Shown piece after piece: positions 40,656-50,360 of a stretch of 64,000 bases of DNA (the first letter of the stretch is position 1; every line of letters starts with the position of its first letter). Origin of the DNA: Streptomyces anulatus (GTDB taxonomy: Bacteria > Actinomycetota > Actinomycetes > Streptomycetales > Streptomycetaceae); the NCBI RefSeq assembly GCF_014650675.1, contig NZ_BMVK01000006.1, forward strand, positions 425,680 to 489,679. The letters run 5' to 3'. The notes under the pieces are model-generated. The model did not search any database and had not been told where the DNA came from. It saw only the letters and a program-made list of their open reading frames with translations. Position numbers and translations under genes: made by a program.

Positions 40656-40694
40656 CGTCCGGCCGGACCTTGCTCGGCAAGGTCCGGCCGGACG
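40656..40694 (-). terminator. Hairpin after ald
   Basis: TCCGGCCGGACCTTGC, TCG loop, GCAAGGTCCGGCCGGA, extended by two further pairs. It begins 29 bases after the ald stop. Confidence 0.75.
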
Positions 40695-40722
40695 TGCGAT
40701 GTTGACGGAGAAGGTTGACCCG

Positions 40723-41838
40723 TCAGCCGAGGAGCGCGGCCAGCTCGACGTGCGGGAGACCGTGCGCCTCGGCCACCTCGCGGTAAACCACCTGGCCCTC
40801 ATGGGTGTTGAGGCCCTTGGCGAGGGCGGCGTCGCGGCGCAGGGCGTCGGCCCAGCCCCGGTTCGCGAGCTCCACGATGTAGGGAAGCGTCGCGTTGGTG
40901 AGCGCGTAGGTGGAGGTGTGGGGCACCGCGCCGGGCATGTTGGCGACGCAGTAGAAGACCGAGTCGTGGACCTGGAAGGTCGGCTCGGCGTGGGTCGTCG
41001 GACGCGAGTCCTCGAAGCAGCCACCCTGGTCGATTGCAATGTCGACAAGTACACTTCCGGGCTTCATCTTGGCGACGAGCTCGTTGGTGACCAGCTTCGG
41101 GGCCTTGGCTCCGGGGATCAGCACGGCGCCGATGACGAGGTCGGCCTCGACGACGGCCTTCTCCAGCTCGAAGGCGTTGGAGACGACGGTCTGCACCTTG
41201 GTGCCGAAGATCTTGTCGGCCTCGCGGAGCTTGTTGATGTCGCGGTCGAGCAGCGTGACGTGGAAGCCGAGGCCCACGGCGATCTGCGTGGCGTTCCAGC
41301 CGGAGACGCCGCCGCCGATGACGACGGCCTTGCCCGCCGCGGTGCCGGGGACACCGCCGGGCAGCACGCCGCGGCCGCCGACGGAGCGCATCAGGTGGTA
41401 CGCGCCGACCTGCGGGGCGAGGCGGCCCGCGACCTCGGACATCGGGGCGAGCAGCGGGAGGGCGCGGTTCGCGGTCTCGACCGTCTCGTAGGCGATGGCG
41501 GTGGTGCCGGAGGCCAGCAGCGCGTCGGTGCACTCGCGGGAGGCGGCGAGGTGCAGGTACGTGAAGAGGGTCTGGTCCTTGCGGAGGCGGTGGTACTCCT
41601 CGGCGACCGGCTCCTTGACCTTCAGCAGCAGGTCGGCGGCGGCCCAGACCTCGTCGGCGGTGGGCAGGATCTGCGCGCCGGCGGCGACGAACTCCTGGTC
41701 CGTGATGGACGAGCCGACACCGGCGTCCTTCTCGATGACGACCTGGTGGCCGTGGCGGACGAGCTCATGCACTCCGGCGGGGGTGATCGCCACCCGGAAC
41801 TCGTTGTTCTTGACTTCGCGGGGGATGCCGACCTTCAC
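40723..41838 (-). CDS. ald: Alanine dehydrogenase
   Basis: A 371-residue NAD-dependent enzyme interconverting alanine with pyruvate and ammonia. It starts VKVGIPREVKNNEFRVAITP with the conserved Arg, has K in LLKVKEP, H in FTYLHLAAS, and the NAD motif VVIGGGVSGWNATQIA. The catalytic Asp lies in VDIAIDQGGCFE. Length equals that of M. tuberculosis Ald. I chose GTG 41838, with AAGGA about 11 bases upstream; GTG 41847 is in frame. It is monocistronic with promoter at 41968-41941 and a terminator. Confidence 0.95.
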   Translation of the reverse strand: MKVGIPREVKNNEFRVAITPAGVHELVRHGHQVVIEKDAGVGSSITDQEFVAAGAQILPTADEVWAAADLLLKVKEPVAEEYHRLRKDQTLFTYLHLAASRECTDALLASGTTAIAYETVETANRALPLLAPMSEVAGRLAPQVGAYHLMRSVGGRGVLPGGVPGTAAGKAVVIGGGVSGWNATQIAVGLGFHVTLLDRDINKLREADKIFGTKVQTVVSNAFELEKAVVEADLVIGAVLIPGAKAPKLVTNELVAKMKPGSVLVDIAIDQGGCFEDSRPTTHAEPTFQVHDSVFYCVANMPGAVPHTSTYALTNATLPYIVELANRGWADALRRDAALAKGLNTHEGQVVYREVAEAHGLPHVELAALLG

Positions 41839-41940
41839 GTCGATCACGGTCCTTGGCTCGGAGGGTTACCCGGGCACAACGGTGCACACCCGGACATATA
41901 CAGCTTAAATGGAGACGCCACGAAGGAACGCGGCAGAGCC

Positions 41941-41968
41941 AGTCTAATGAAGGACTTCGCGCTGTCTA
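41941..41968 (-). promoter_or_regulatory. Probable ald promoter
   Basis: On the minus strand TAGACA (41968-41963) and TAGACT (41946-41941) lie 16 bases apart in an AT-rich stretch, about 100 bases before the ald start. The long leader region (41940-41839) could hold further control. Confidence 0.45.
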
Positions 41969-41981
41969 GCCTTACAAAGCC

Positions 41982-44114
41982 TTAATTTTCTGTCGAAGCA
42001 CTACGGATTTCGTAGGCTGAGGGCTCCTCACCCAGCAATCTGTCGGCAGCACCCCGGTGCAGCCTGGCCGCAGCGGGATCCCCGAGCCGGTCCAGCGTGT
42101 CGGCCAGCCGCAGCTGGAGCGCCGCCTGAAGCCGCACGTCACCGGCCCGCCGGGCCAGGTCGACGGCCTCCTGACAGGTCTGGAGCGAATCGTGCGGCCG
42201 GCCCGCGTACTCCTGGACCCGGGCCGCCTCGCTCAGCGCCCGCGCCTGGGCCGCGGGATCGCCGAGCCTGCGCCGGCCCGCCGCGGCGGCGCGCCAGTTC
42301 CGCAGCGCCTCGCCGTAGCGCCCGGCGTAGGTGTGGACCGCTCCGAGCCGCCCGTACAGCCGGGCCTCGTCGGCACGCTCCCCCTGGGTCAGACGCTGGG
42401 AGAGCGCCCGGCCGTACCAGTCGGCGGCCCGGTGGTAGTCCCCCAGCTCCTCGTACGCGCCGCCTACGGATTCCATCGCGCGCCCGGTGGCGTACAGGTC
42501 CTTCGCCGCCTTTCCGGCGTCCAGCGCGGCGCGGTAGCGGGTCAGCGCCTCCCGGGTGCGGCCGGTACGGGCGTCCAGGTCCGCGAGATTCAGCAGGGCG
42601 GCCGCCTGCTCGCGGGGCAGCTCGCGGCGCAGCGCCACGTCCAGGACGAGACCGTGCAGCCCGTACAGCTCGGGAGCGGCCTCCTCCGTCCCCCGGTGCG
42701 CGGCCAGCGCCCGCACCAGGGCCGCCACCAGCCGCCGGGCCAGGGTGTCGAGCTCGCCGTCCGCCACCGCGAGCCGGGCCGATGCGAGCAGGGCGGGCTG
42801 GCGGACCCGCAGCCACGCGCCCGCCTCGTCCGCGTTCGGGAAGCGCAGCGAGCGGGGCAGGCCGGCGAGCTTGCGGCGGGCGGTCGAGCCCTCCGGTTCG
42901 GTGACCGCCCGGCAGGACTGGAGCCGGCGCACGGTCCGCTCCAGCATCCGGGCGCGGGCGAGCTGGATCTCGGCCGGCCGGTCCCGGTCCTCCAGGAGGG
43001 CCAGCAGCATCGGTGCGAGGCAGCCGGGCACCGCGTACTGGGGGTGGGCCGCGCCGTCCGTCCGCAGCAGCCCGAGCTTCACGAAGTCGTCGAGGGTGGA
43101 GCGGGCGGCGGAGACCGAGCAGCCGGCCAGCGCGGAGGCCGTGTGGGCGTCGGCGAGCCCGGCGGGGGCGAGGGCCAGCAGGCGCAGTATCCGGGCGGCG
43201 GTTCCCGGCAGGGAGTCGTGGACGAGCCGGAACGCGCGGGCCAGCGGGCGGGCGCCGGTGGGCAGTTGCTCGCCGGAGTCGGGCAGCTCGTGCAACTGCT
43301 TGGCGACGTCGGCGACCGAGGCCATGGGGTGGGCGGCGAGCAGGCCGCCCATCAGGGCGAGCGCCGCGGGCTGTCCCCCGCACTCCTCGGCCAGGCTCTC
43401 CGCGGTGCGGGGGTCGACGGTGATGCGGACCTGCCCGATGACGCGGGCGAGCAGCCGCACCGCCGCGCCCGCCTCCAGTCCGCCGAGGGTGCAGGGCCGT
43501 ACGTCGGGGATGCCGGTCAGCGGTCCGGTCGCGGTGGCGAGGACCAGGCAGTCCGGGTTCTCCGGGAGGAGCGGGTCGACCTGTTCGGCGTCGGCCGCGT
43601 CGTCGAGCACGAGGACGAGCCGGCGCACGGCGAGGGCCTCGCGGACCATCTCGGACAGTTCGTCCTGGTCGGCGCCGGGCGGGACCGCCACCCCGAGGAG
43701 GCCGAGGATCTCGCCCGCGCTGCGTTCGGTGGGGACGCGTCCGCCGCCGGGGTCGGTGAGGCCGACCCGGAGCACCCCGTCGGGGTAGTCGCCGGAGCCG
43801 GTGCCGGGAACGGCCCAGGGCAGCGCGCCCGTGGCGCTCGCGGCGGCCCCGGCGGCGTCGGTTCCGGTGAGCGCCCCGGCCAGCTCCTCGGCGAGCGCGC
43901 TGCGGCCGGAGCCGGGCCGGCCCGCGATGAGCAGGACCCGGGCGCGGGGGGCCTTGCGGCCGGCCAGGGTGTCGAGGCCGGCGCGCTCGATGTCCGCCCG
44001 CAGGGCCTTCAACTCACGTTCGCGGCCGAAGAATCGGGGCGGGACGGCGCCGGACGGCTCCTCGGCCCCCGGGGCCTTTGCCGGGCCGCTGGTGTCCACC
44101 GCCTGATCGGTCAC
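41982..44114 (-). CDS. NB-ARC-like ATPase with TPR repeats (AfsR-like, no DNA-binding domain)
   Basis: A 710-residue protein built like the middle and end of SARP/AfsR regulators. FFGRERELKALRADIE opens an NB-ARC region. The P-loop is GRPGSGRSA (65-73), where Arg replaces the Walker Lys, and the B strand is RLVLVLDDA. A winged-helix-like part contains LLALAPAGLADAHTASALAG. From about 480, TPRs appear (LLNLADLDARTGRTREALTRYRAALDAG, in pieces LLNLADLDARTGRTRE / ALTRYRAALDAG; then SVGGAYEELGDYHRAADWY). No DNA-binding domain is present, so a scaffold or sensor role is more likely than direct transcription control. The GTG at 44114 has GGAG at eight bases. Confidence 0.8.
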   Translation of the reverse strand: MTDQAVDTSGPAKAPGAEEPSGAVPPRFFGRERELKALRADIERAGLDTLAGRKAPRARVLLIAGRPGSGRSALAEELAGALTGTDAAGAAASATGALPWAVPGTGSGDYPDGVLRVGLTDPGGGRVPTERSAGEILGLLGVAVPPGADQDELSEMVREALAVRRLVLVLDDAADAEQVDPLLPENPDCLVLATATGPLTGIPDVRPCTLGGLEAGAAVRLLARVIGQVRITVDPRTAESLAEECGGQPAALALMGGLLAAHPMASVADVAKQLHELPDSGEQLPTGARPLARAFRLVHDSLPGTAARILRLLALAPAGLADAHTASALAGCSVSAARSTLDDFVKLGLLRTDGAAHPQYAVPGCLAPMLLALLEDRDRPAEIQLARARMLERTVRRLQSCRAVTEPEGSTARRKLAGLPRSLRFPNADEAGAWLRVRQPALLASARLAVADGELDTLARRLVAALVRALAAHRGTEEAAPELYGLHGLVLDVALRRELPREQAAALLNLADLDARTGRTREALTRYRAALDAGKAAKDLYATGRAMESVGGAYEELGDYHRAADWYGRALSQRLTQGERADEARLYGRLGAVHTYAGRYGEALRNWRAAAAGRRRLGDPAAQARALSEAARVQEYAGRPHDSLQTCQEAVDLARRAGDVRLQAALQLRLADTLDRLGDPAAARLHRGAADRLLGEEPSAYEIRSASTEN

Positions 44115-44232
44115 GAGCCACGCTCCACTTCGCTGCACGCGGTGCCCGCCGGAACTCCGGTCGGGTGCATTTCGAGCGTAGTTCAGCGGTGACGACGATC
44201 ACTGCGGAGATGGGGCGGAGCGCGAGGAACAT

Positions 44233-44299
44233 CCCCCGATCGGATCAGCATTTCTTCATTTTTTACGATCACCGGTTCCCGTGATCGTCCGATCGGGGG
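44233..44299. repeat. Nested inverted repeats around an AT-rich stretch
   Basis: Outer arms CCCCCGATCGG (44233-44243) and CCGATCGGGGG (44289-44299) enclose an AT-rich stretch with TTTTTT and an inner pair ACGATCAC/GTGATCGT (44265-44272, 44281-44288). It lies between the Nudix stop and the TPR gene start. Confidence 0.6.
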
Positions 44300-44324
44300 G
44301 TGGGGCAGGGGCCCAGACGGTCCG

Positions 44325-44951
44325 TCAGGCCTCGAAGGGCCGGGCCGGCCAGGGCGCGTCGGCGGGGCGCAGGGAGTCGACTCCGTCGCCCGCGCGCACC
44401 GCGGAGAGCGCGAGCGCCCCGACGACCAGACAGTTGTTGTGCACGTCTCCCGCGATCACCGAGCGGACCAGCTCGGGCAGCGGCACCCGGGCGTGTTCCA
44501 TGTCGGCCTCCTCCTCGGAGACCGCGTACCGCTCGCCCTCCGCCTCGGAGAGGTCGCGGGCGAGGAAGATGCGCACGGCCTCGTCGCAGCCGCCGGGCGT
44601 GGTGTAGACGTCGGTCAGCACCCGCCAGTCCTCGGCCTTGACGTGCGCCTCCTCGTACAGCTCGCGCTGAGCGGCGTGCAGGGGGTTCTCGCCGGGGACG
44701 TCGAGCAGTCCGGCCGGGATCTCCCAGAGCCGGTGGCGTACCGGGTGGCGGTACTGGCGCAGCACGATGACCCGGTCGTCGTCGTCGAGCGCGAGGACGG
44801 CCACGGAGCCGGGGTGGACCTGGTAGTCACGGCCGTGGACGGACCCGTCGGGCATCACCACCTGGTCGGTGCGGACGCTGGTCTTGTTGCCGGTGAAGGG
44901 GGTCGCGGTCGCGGTGACCTGCCACTCCTCGGGCTTGTCCTGGATACCCAT
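44325..44951 (-). CDS. Nudix hydrolase, ADP-ribose pyrophosphatase type
   Basis: A 208-residue Nudix enzyme like mycobacterial Rv1700. The box region is EIPAGLLDVPGENPLHAAQRELYEEAHV (as EIPAGLLDVPGEN / PLHAAQRELYEEAHV): REL.EE is intact, but the last Gly position is His, with one extra residue after the first Gly as in Rv1700. YTTPGGCDEAVRIFLARDL is also typical. It would split ADP-ribose into AMP and ribose 5-phosphate, clearing the signal that NrtR reads. The ATG at 44951 has GGAGG 12 bases upstream. It lies downstream of pyrG, as in mycobacteria, separated by a hairpin. Confidence 0.88.
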   Translation of the reverse strand: MGIQDKPEEWQVTATATPFTGNKTSVRTDQVVMPDGSVHGRDYQVHPGSVAVLALDDDDRVIVLRQYRHPVRHRLWEIPAGLLDVPGENPLHAAQRELYEEAHVKAEDWRVLTDVYTTPGGCDEAVRIFLARDLSEAEGERYAVSEEEADMEHARVPLPELVRSVIAGDVHNNCLVVGALALSAVRAGDGVDSLRPADAPWPARPFEA

Positions 44952-44983
44952 GTACGTCCACGTCCTCCCACGAACCAACGGAA

Positions 44984-45020
44984 ACCGGGGTACCGATCCG
45001 CGCAGGATCCGTACCCCGGT
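44984..45020 (-). terminator. Hairpin between pyrG and Nudix gene
   Basis: ACCGGGGTACCGATCC, GCGCA loop, GGATCCGTACCCCGGT: 16-base arms with one mismatch, 19 bases after the pyrG stop. It may only attenuate, since the Nudix gene follows 88 bases later. Confidence 0.6.
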
Positions 45021-45039
45021 CAACCGTAATGCCTCGGTG

Positions 45040-46707
<1,668 letters not shown>

Positions 46708-47125
46708 AGCCAAAGGGGGCTCCCGTGGTCGCGATTCTGAGGTGCGTACCGGCCGCCCAACCGGAGATTCCGGGGGCGCCGTCGCTGCGGTTCGGGGGCC
46801 TCGTGCGCTGTCGCGAACGACCACCGGTCCACGGGCTACCAGGGTAACAGCGACGGCGGGAGGCTGCTTCCGGCCACACCCTGCACAGGGGCGTCACACC
46901 TTCACCGCAGCCACTTCACGTCCCACTCGATCAGCTCAGAGATGTTGCGGAGACCGTCGCGCGGATCTTCGTGGTGCGTCGTATCCTGCTCAAACACTCG
47001 CTGCCGAGACGGCCGGGCGGCGGCACCACCCAGGCCGCCCTCCGGTTCAGGACTCGTCGGATCTTCCCGGGTGAAAGACCCTACGACCCCCTTGACCCGC
47101 AGTAAGCGCCCTTTGACGGGGCGAC
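46708..47125. other. Divergent intergenic region, pyrG to GH15
   Basis: 418 bases. An open frame on the minus strand (46902-47177) overlaps the GH15 start and lacks an RBS, so I do not accept it. CCCCTTGACCCGC (47090-47102) may contain a -35 for the GH15 gene. Nothing else recognised. Confidence 0.4.
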
Positions 47126-48952
47126 ATGGCCGTTCGACTGGAGACGCACGTGGCCGGGCGCATCGAGGATTACGCACTCATCGGAGACATGCAGACCGCT
47201 GCCCTGGTCTGCCGGGACGGCACGGCCGACTGGCTGTGCCTGCCCCGCTTCGACTCGCACGCCGTGTTCGCGGGGCTTCTGGGCACCGAGGAACACGGCT
47301 TCTGGCGCCTGGGCCCCGCGAGAGCGGAAGGAACAGAACCAGCCTTCGCCGACCGGCGGCGCTATCGCGGTGACTCCCTCGTCCTGGAATCGGAGTGGGA
47401 CACACCGCGCGGCACCGTACGGGTGACCGACTTCATGCCGCCGCGTGACGGCGCGCCGCAGCTCATCCGGATCGTGGAGGGCGTCAGCGGCCGGGTGCCG
47501 ATGCGCTCGGAACTGCGGATGCGTTTCAGCTACGGCCGGGTGACGCCCTGGGTGCACAAGGTCGACAACCGCACGGTCGCCGTCGCCGGTCCGGACTCCG
47601 TCTGGCTGGACACCGAGGCCGAGACGTACGGCAAGAACCTGACCACGTACTCCGACTTCACCGTCGGCCCCGGCGAACGGGTGGCGTTCACGATCAGCTG
47701 GCAGCCCTCGCACCACGGGCCGCCCGCCCTCCCCGAACCCGAGGGGTCCCTGGAGGCGACCGAGCTGTTCTGGCGCGAATGGGTCGATCAGTGTACGTAC
47801 CACGGGCCCTACCGGGAGGCGGTCGTCCGCTCCCTGATCACGCTGAAGGCCCTCACGTACGCGCCGACCGGCGGCATCGTCGCGGCCCCGACCACCTCGC
47901 TGCCCGAGGAGATCGGGGGCGTACGGAACTGGGACTACCGCTACACCTGGCTGCGGGACGCCGCGATCACCCTCTCCTCGCTGCTGCGCACCGGCTATCG
48001 GGAGGAGGCCCGCGCCTGGCGCGAGTGGCTGCTGCGAGCCGTGGCGGGCGACCCGGAGAACCTCCAGATCATGTACGGCATCGCCGGCGAGCGCGAGCTC
48101 GGCGAGGCGGAGCTGGACTGGCTGCCCGGTTACGAGAACTCCGGCCCGGTCCGGGTCGGCAACGGCGCGGCCAACCAGCTCCAGCTCGATGTGTACGGCG
48201 AGGTCACCGAGGCGCTGCACCTGGCGCACATGACGGGTCTGACCCGCAACGACTACGCCATGGGCCTCCAGCTCAAGCTGATCGAGTATCTGGAGAAGCA
48301 CTGGGAGGAGCCCGACGAGGGCATCTGGGAGGTGCGCGGGCCGCGCCGGCACTTCGTGCACTCGAAGGTGATGGCGTGGGTCGCGGTCGACCGGACGATC
48401 AAGCTGGTCGAGTCCGGGGACGTCGAAGGCCCGCTGGAGCGGTGGTACCAGCTCCGCGACGACATCCACCGGGACGTCTGCGAGCGCGGCTACGACAAGG
48501 AGCGCAACACCTTCACCCAGTCCTACGGGTCGAAGGAGCTGGACGCCTCGCTGCTGCTCATCCCGCAGATGGGCTTCCTGCCGCCCGACGACAAGCGGGT
48601 CATCGGCACGATCGAGGCGATCCAGCGGGAGCTGTCCACGGAGGACGGCTTCATCCTGCGCTACCCGACGGAGGGCGAGGAGGCAGGCGTCGACGGTCTG
48701 GCGGGCGACGAGGGCGCGTTCCTGGCCTGCTCTTTCTGGATGGCCGACGACCTCGCGATGATCGGCCGGGTCGACGAGGCGCGCCAGCTGTTCGAGAAGC
48801 TGCTGTCGCTCCGCAACGACCTGGGTCTGCTGGCCGAGGAGTGGGACTCCAACCTCCAGCGCCAGGTGGGGAACTTCCCGCAGGCGTTCAGTCACGTCCC
48901 GCTGATCGACACGGCTCTGCGGCTGACGGCGAGTGGCGCGTACGTCGGCTGA
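47126..48952 (+). CDS. Glycoside hydrolase family 15 protein (glucoamylase/trehalase-like)
   Basis: A 608-residue cytoplasmic hydrolase. An N-terminal beta-sandwich begins RIEDYALIGDMQTAALVCRDG, typical for bacterial and archaeal GH15. The (alpha/alpha)6 barrel has NWDYRYTWLRDAAITL, a probable general acid region ELDWLPGYENSGPVRVGNGA, and a general base in LLAEEWDSN. Actinobacterial members include trehalases and glucoamylases; both fit. No signal peptide is present, so it acts on internal trehalose or maltodextrin. The ATG at 47126 lacks a strong RBS (GACGGGG upstream). A hairpin ends the single-gene unit. Confidence 0.88.
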   Translation: MAVRLETHVAGRIEDYALIGDMQTAALVCRDGTADWLCLPRFDSHAVFAGLLGTEEHGFWRLGPARAEGTEPAFADRRRYRGDSLVLESEWDTPRGTVRVTDFMPPRDGAPQLIRIVEGVSGRVPMRSELRMRFSYGRVTPWVHKVDNRTVAVAGPDSVWLDTEAETYGKNLTTYSDFTVGPGERVAFTISWQPSHHGPPALPEPEGSLEATELFWREWVDQCTYHGPYREAVVRSLITLKALTYAPTGGIVAAPTTSLPEEIGGVRNWDYRYTWLRDAAITLSSLLRTGYREEARAWREWLLRAVAGDPENLQIMYGIAGERELGEAELDWLPGYENSGPVRVGNGAANQLQLDVYGEVTEALHLAHMTGLTRNDYAMGLQLKLIEYLEKHWEEPDEGIWEVRGPRRHFVHSKVMAWVAVDRTIKLVESGDVEGPLERWYQLRDDIHRDVCERGYDKERNTFTQSYGSKELDASLLLIPQMGFLPPDDKRVIGTIEAIQRELSTEDGFILRYPTEGEEAGVDGLAGDEGAFLACSFWMADDLAMIGRVDEARQLFEKLLSLRNDLGLLAEEWDSNLQRQVGNFPQAFSHVPLIDTALRLTASGAYVG

Positions 48953-48967
48953 ACCGCCGACGGTGAG

Positions 48968-49000
48968 GACGGCCGCCCCGGGATCTCCGGGGCGGCCGTC
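48968..49000. terminator. Hairpin between GH15 and aminotransferase genes
   Basis: GACGGCCGCCCCGG, GATCT, CCGGGGCGGCCGTC: perfect 14-base arms between converging stops at 48952 and 49018. Confidence 0.75.
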
Positions 49001-49017
49001 GCGCGTTGTCAGGGTTC

Positions 49018-49824
49018 TCAGGGGGCGGTGAGCGGTTCGGCCGCGTACGCCCGGTGGAGCAGCTCCAGGAACGGCGGGGCGGCCGGCAGCTCGGCCGCGC
49101 CGATCCGGTGGACGGGCACGCCCGGCGTCCAGGAGTTCATGACGACCGCGCCGGCGAGGGCGGGCAGGTCGTCGGGGGTGATCGCGACGGTCCGCTGCCC
49201 GACTCCGAGCCGGTCCAGCTGCCGGCGGACGATGCCCATGGTCGTCCCGGTCAGCAGGCCGGCCCGGGGCCACAGCACCGACTCGCCGTCCCAGAAGGCC
49301 AGGTTCCAGATCGTCGCCTCGCTGAACCTGCCCTCCCCGTCCAGGAACGCGGCGTCGTCGAAGCCGTCGGCGACGGCCTTCCGGAGCAGATGCGTCTTGG
49401 CCGGCTCGCCGACGTGCTTGATGTGCGGCAGGAACCGGTCGTGCCGGACCGCCGCCAGGGCGAGCGGCCCGGCGGGGCCGGACGACGCCGGGCCGGTGCG
49501 CACGAGGAGCGCGGGTTCGGCGTCGGCCGCGGTGAACTCGCCCGCCGGGGAGTGGACCGTGGCCGTCAGCGAGAGATCGGCCGGTCCGTCACGGAGCGCA
49601 GTACGCAGATACGAGCGCACCAGGTCGTCCGGCAGAGCCCGGCCGAACAGCTCCGCCGACGCGGATCTCAGCCGCTCCAGGTGGAGGTCGAGGCCGCGGA
49701 CCCGGCCGTCCGTGACCTGTACGGCGGTGAAGTGGGCATGGCCGGCGAAGGCGAGCGGCGCGAGGTCGCCGGTGGTGGCCGTCCGGCCGTTCACCTGCAC
49801 GATGTACGGGGAATCCTGGTTCAT
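49018..49824 (-). CDS. Class IV PLP aminotransferase family protein
   Basis: A 268-residue fold-type IV protein (branched-chain/D-amino-acid aminotransferase and ADC lyase superfamily). Seen are LERLRSASAELFG near residue 50, the probable PLP Lys in FLPHIKHVGEP, FLDGEGRFSEATIWNLAFWDG (as FLDGEGRFSEATIW / NLAFWDG), the E.T.N phosphate-binding segment, and GTTMGIVRRQL. The reaction cannot be fixed from sequence. The start ATG at 49824 lies about two bases from the predicted transcription start of a MerR-type promoter, so the mRNA is probably leaderless. It is divergent from the merR gene that probably controls it. Confidence 0.85.
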   Translation of the reverse strand: MNQDSPYIVQVNGRTATTGDLAPLAFAGHAHFTAVQVTDGRVRGLDLHLERLRSASAELFGRALPDDLVRSYLRTALRDGPADLSLTATVHSPAGEFTAADAEPALLVRTGPASSGPAGPLALAAVRHDRFLPHIKHVGEPAKTHLLRKAVADGFDDAAFLDGEGRFSEATIWNLAFWDGESVLWPRAGLLTGTTMGIVRRQLDRLGVGQRTVAITPDDLPALAGAVVMNSWTPGVPVHRIGAAELPAAPPFLELLHRAYAAEPLTAP

Positions 49825-49832
49825 GGCCCGGA

Positions 49833-49863
49833 CGTTAGGGCCTGACACCGGTGACAAGGTCAA
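49833..49863 (-). promoter_or_regulatory. MerR-type promoter with 19-base spacer
   Basis: Minus strand: TTGACC (49863-49858), 19-base spacer containing a CACCGGTG dyad, CTAACG (49838-49833). The long spacer with central dyad is the hallmark of MerR-activated promoters. It drives the aminotransferase gene. Confidence 0.7.
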
Positions 49864-49884
49864 GAGGGAACGGGGCACGGGTAC

Positions 49885-50229
49885 ATGCTGATCGGGGAGT
49901 TGTCCCGGCGGACGGGCGTCAGCGCACGGTCGCTGCGGTACTACGAGGCGCAGGGGCTGCTGTCGGCCGGGCGGGGCGCGAACGGCTACCGCGACTACGC
50001 CGAGGAGGCCGTGGTGACCGTCACGCAGATCCGCGCGCTGCTGCGGGCGGGCCTGTCCACCGAGGTGATCGCTCAGGTGCTGCCGTGTGCCCGGGGCGAG
50101 GGGCCCGCGTTCGACTGGTGCGCGGAGCTGCGGGAGATCCTCGGCGGGGAGCTGGCGGTGATGGATGACCGGATCGAGGCGCTGCGGCGCAGCCGGGGCA
50201 CGCTCGCGGGGTTGCTGACGCAGCCCTGA
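49885..50229 (+). CDS. MerR family transcriptional regulator
   Basis: A 114-residue regulator with the MerR helix-turn-helix LIGELSRRTGVSARSLRYYEAQGLL at the N-terminus (as LIGELSRRTGVSAR / SLRYYEAQGLL), wing RGANGYRDYAEEAV, and a dimerisation helix near ELAVMDDRIEALRRSRGTL. The effector domain is minimal: Cys only in VLPCARG and DWCAEL, which could sense a metal or thiol, but the spacing is not that of known metal sensors. It is divergent from the aminotransferase with a shared 60-base promoter region. Confidence 0.9.
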   Translation: MLIGELSRRTGVSARSLRYYEAQGLLSAGRGANGYRDYAEEAVVTVTQIRALLRAGLSTEVIAQVLPCARGEGPAFDWCAELREILGGELAVMDDRIEALRRSRGTLAGLLTQP

Positions 50230-50290
50230 CCGGCGGGCCCGGCGCGGTGGCGCGTCCGCGCTCCTCCCCTGCGATGCGCGCCCCGTGCCC

Positions 50291-50324
50291 CGGGCGGTAG
50301 CGTCCTGAACAGGACGACCGCCCG
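50291..50324 (+). promoter_or_regulatory. Two-part dyad overlapping a -10-like element before the PucR gene
   Basis: CGGGCGGT and ACCGCCCG flank GTCCTG-AA-CAGGAC. TAGCGT (50297-50302) within it could be a -10. It lies 37-70 bases before the GTG at 50361 and may be an autoregulatory operator. Confidence 0.5.
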
Positions 50325-50360
50325 ATCGACGGGCGGGGCACAAGGGAAGCGGGCCGGTAC

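Noticed and set aside
46902..47177. 91-residue minus frame between pyrG and GH15
   Set aside because: Overlaps the GH15 start on the other strand, lacks a ribosome binding site and recognisable features.
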